Source: Synergistaceae bacterium (lineage in GTDB: Bacteria; Synergistota; Synergistia; Synergistales; Aminobacteriaceae). Taken from it: DNA of 5,423 bases. Shown in pieces: positions 5,143-5,423 of this stretch (positions are counted from its first letter, which is position 1; every line of letters begins with the position of its first letter). The stretch spans positions 1-5,423 of the forward strand of contig JAFSQO010000280.1 in NCBI GenBank assembly GCA_017446645.1. Reading direction: 5' to 3'. Below the pieces are notes generated by a model. It was not told the origin of the DNA. It made no database searches and saw nothing but the letters and a program-made list of their open reading frames with translations. A program made the translations under genes and the position numbers.

Positions 5143-5423
5143 ATGTTTGAAGTTGACGTAGTTTTCTCATGCGGTGAGGACAATTTTCTGCCCCTGGCTG
5201 ACGTTTGGCTCGTTATTGACGTTCTCAGGGCTACGACAGTGATGACCCGCTGGTTTGAACTCGGAGGCCGTGAACTTTACCCGGTAAAATCACCAGATGA
5301 GGCACGCAAACTAGTTCAGGAGATTCGGGAGCGCGGTTCTTCGCCGTTATTAATGGGTGAGGTCAATGGAATTCCCCCGGAAGGCTTTGATCTGGGAAAT
5401 TCGCCCATTGAGCTTAATTACTC
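5143..5423 (+). CDS. comB: ComB-family 2-phosphosulfolactate phosphatase, 3'-truncated
   Basis: The first 93 codons of a gene that runs off the window. ComB is a magnesium-dependent phosphatase that hydrolyses 2-phosphosulfolactate to sulfolactate and phosphate, an early step of coenzyme M synthesis in methanogens. Many bacteria without coenzyme M also carry it, with an unsettled role. The family signature is clear: VIDVLRATTVM at 24-34 (Asp26, Arg29, Thr31), a strand leading to LYPVKSPDEAR, LMGEVNGIPPEGFDLGNSP at 70-88 (Glu73, then FDLGNSP). Full-length members have about 230-250 residues, so somewhat more than a third is present. The ATG lies 5 bases after the proS stop with no Shine-Dalgarno sequence nearby (the preceding bases are mainly A and T), so translation is probably coupled to proS. 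Whether it makes sulfolactate here or acts on another phosphoester cannot be told from this part. Confidence 0.9.
   Translation, partial: MFEVDVVFSCGEDNFLPLADVWLVIDVLRATTVMTRWFELGGRELYPVKSPDEARKLVQEIRERGSSPLLMGEVNGIPPEGFDLGNSPIELNY

Noticed and set aside
1..5423. tRNA or rRNA genes
   Set aside because: No tRNA-like arms or rRNA sequence recognised; nearly all of the window is taken up by coding frames.

Overview
The window carries five or six genes, all on the + strand, from a bacterium with two membranes. The evidence for an outer membrane is the 704-residue protein at 562-2676. It combines a signal peptide, a patatin phospholipase domain, a POTRA-like segment and a C-terminal beta-barrel, the architecture of type Vd autotransporters (PlpD/FplA family). 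A CheX-like phosphatase, a Thermus/archaeal-type prolyl-tRNA synthetase and a bacterial ComB homologue, with moderate GC and AGGAG-type ribosome sites, fit Synergistota best in my judgement. A spirochaete or another diderm anaerobe is not excluded. The taxonomic call is inference; no rRNA or other marker is present.

Layout from left to right: the 3' part of a CheX-like gene (1-410) is followed by a 151-bp gap holding a short GCACTAAT tandem repeat and a + strand intrinsic terminator (500-534). The patatin/barrel gene comes next (562-2676). Eleven bases later starts a two-gene unit (2688-3152 and 3149-3592, overlapping by 4 bases). It encodes a DUF3990 protein with ADP-ribosyltransferase-like motifs and a partner whose N-terminal half resembles DUF3791. 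A promoter-like element straddles the end of this unit, followed by a leader of about 110 bp, proS (start corrected to TTG at 3701, ending 5137) and, 5 bases on, comB (5143 to the window edge).

The window joins housekeeping functions (proS, comB) to accessory ones. The patatin protein is a likely surface or secreted lipase. The DUF3990/DUF3791-like pair looks like a small toxin-antitoxin or defence-type module between a surface protein and an essential tRNA synthetase gene. It is the part most worth experimental attention. Other points of note are loss of the zinc-site cysteines in ProRS, a terminator hairpin just upstream of the patatin ribosome site, and the absence of Shine-Dalgarno sequences before the DUF3990 gene and comB.
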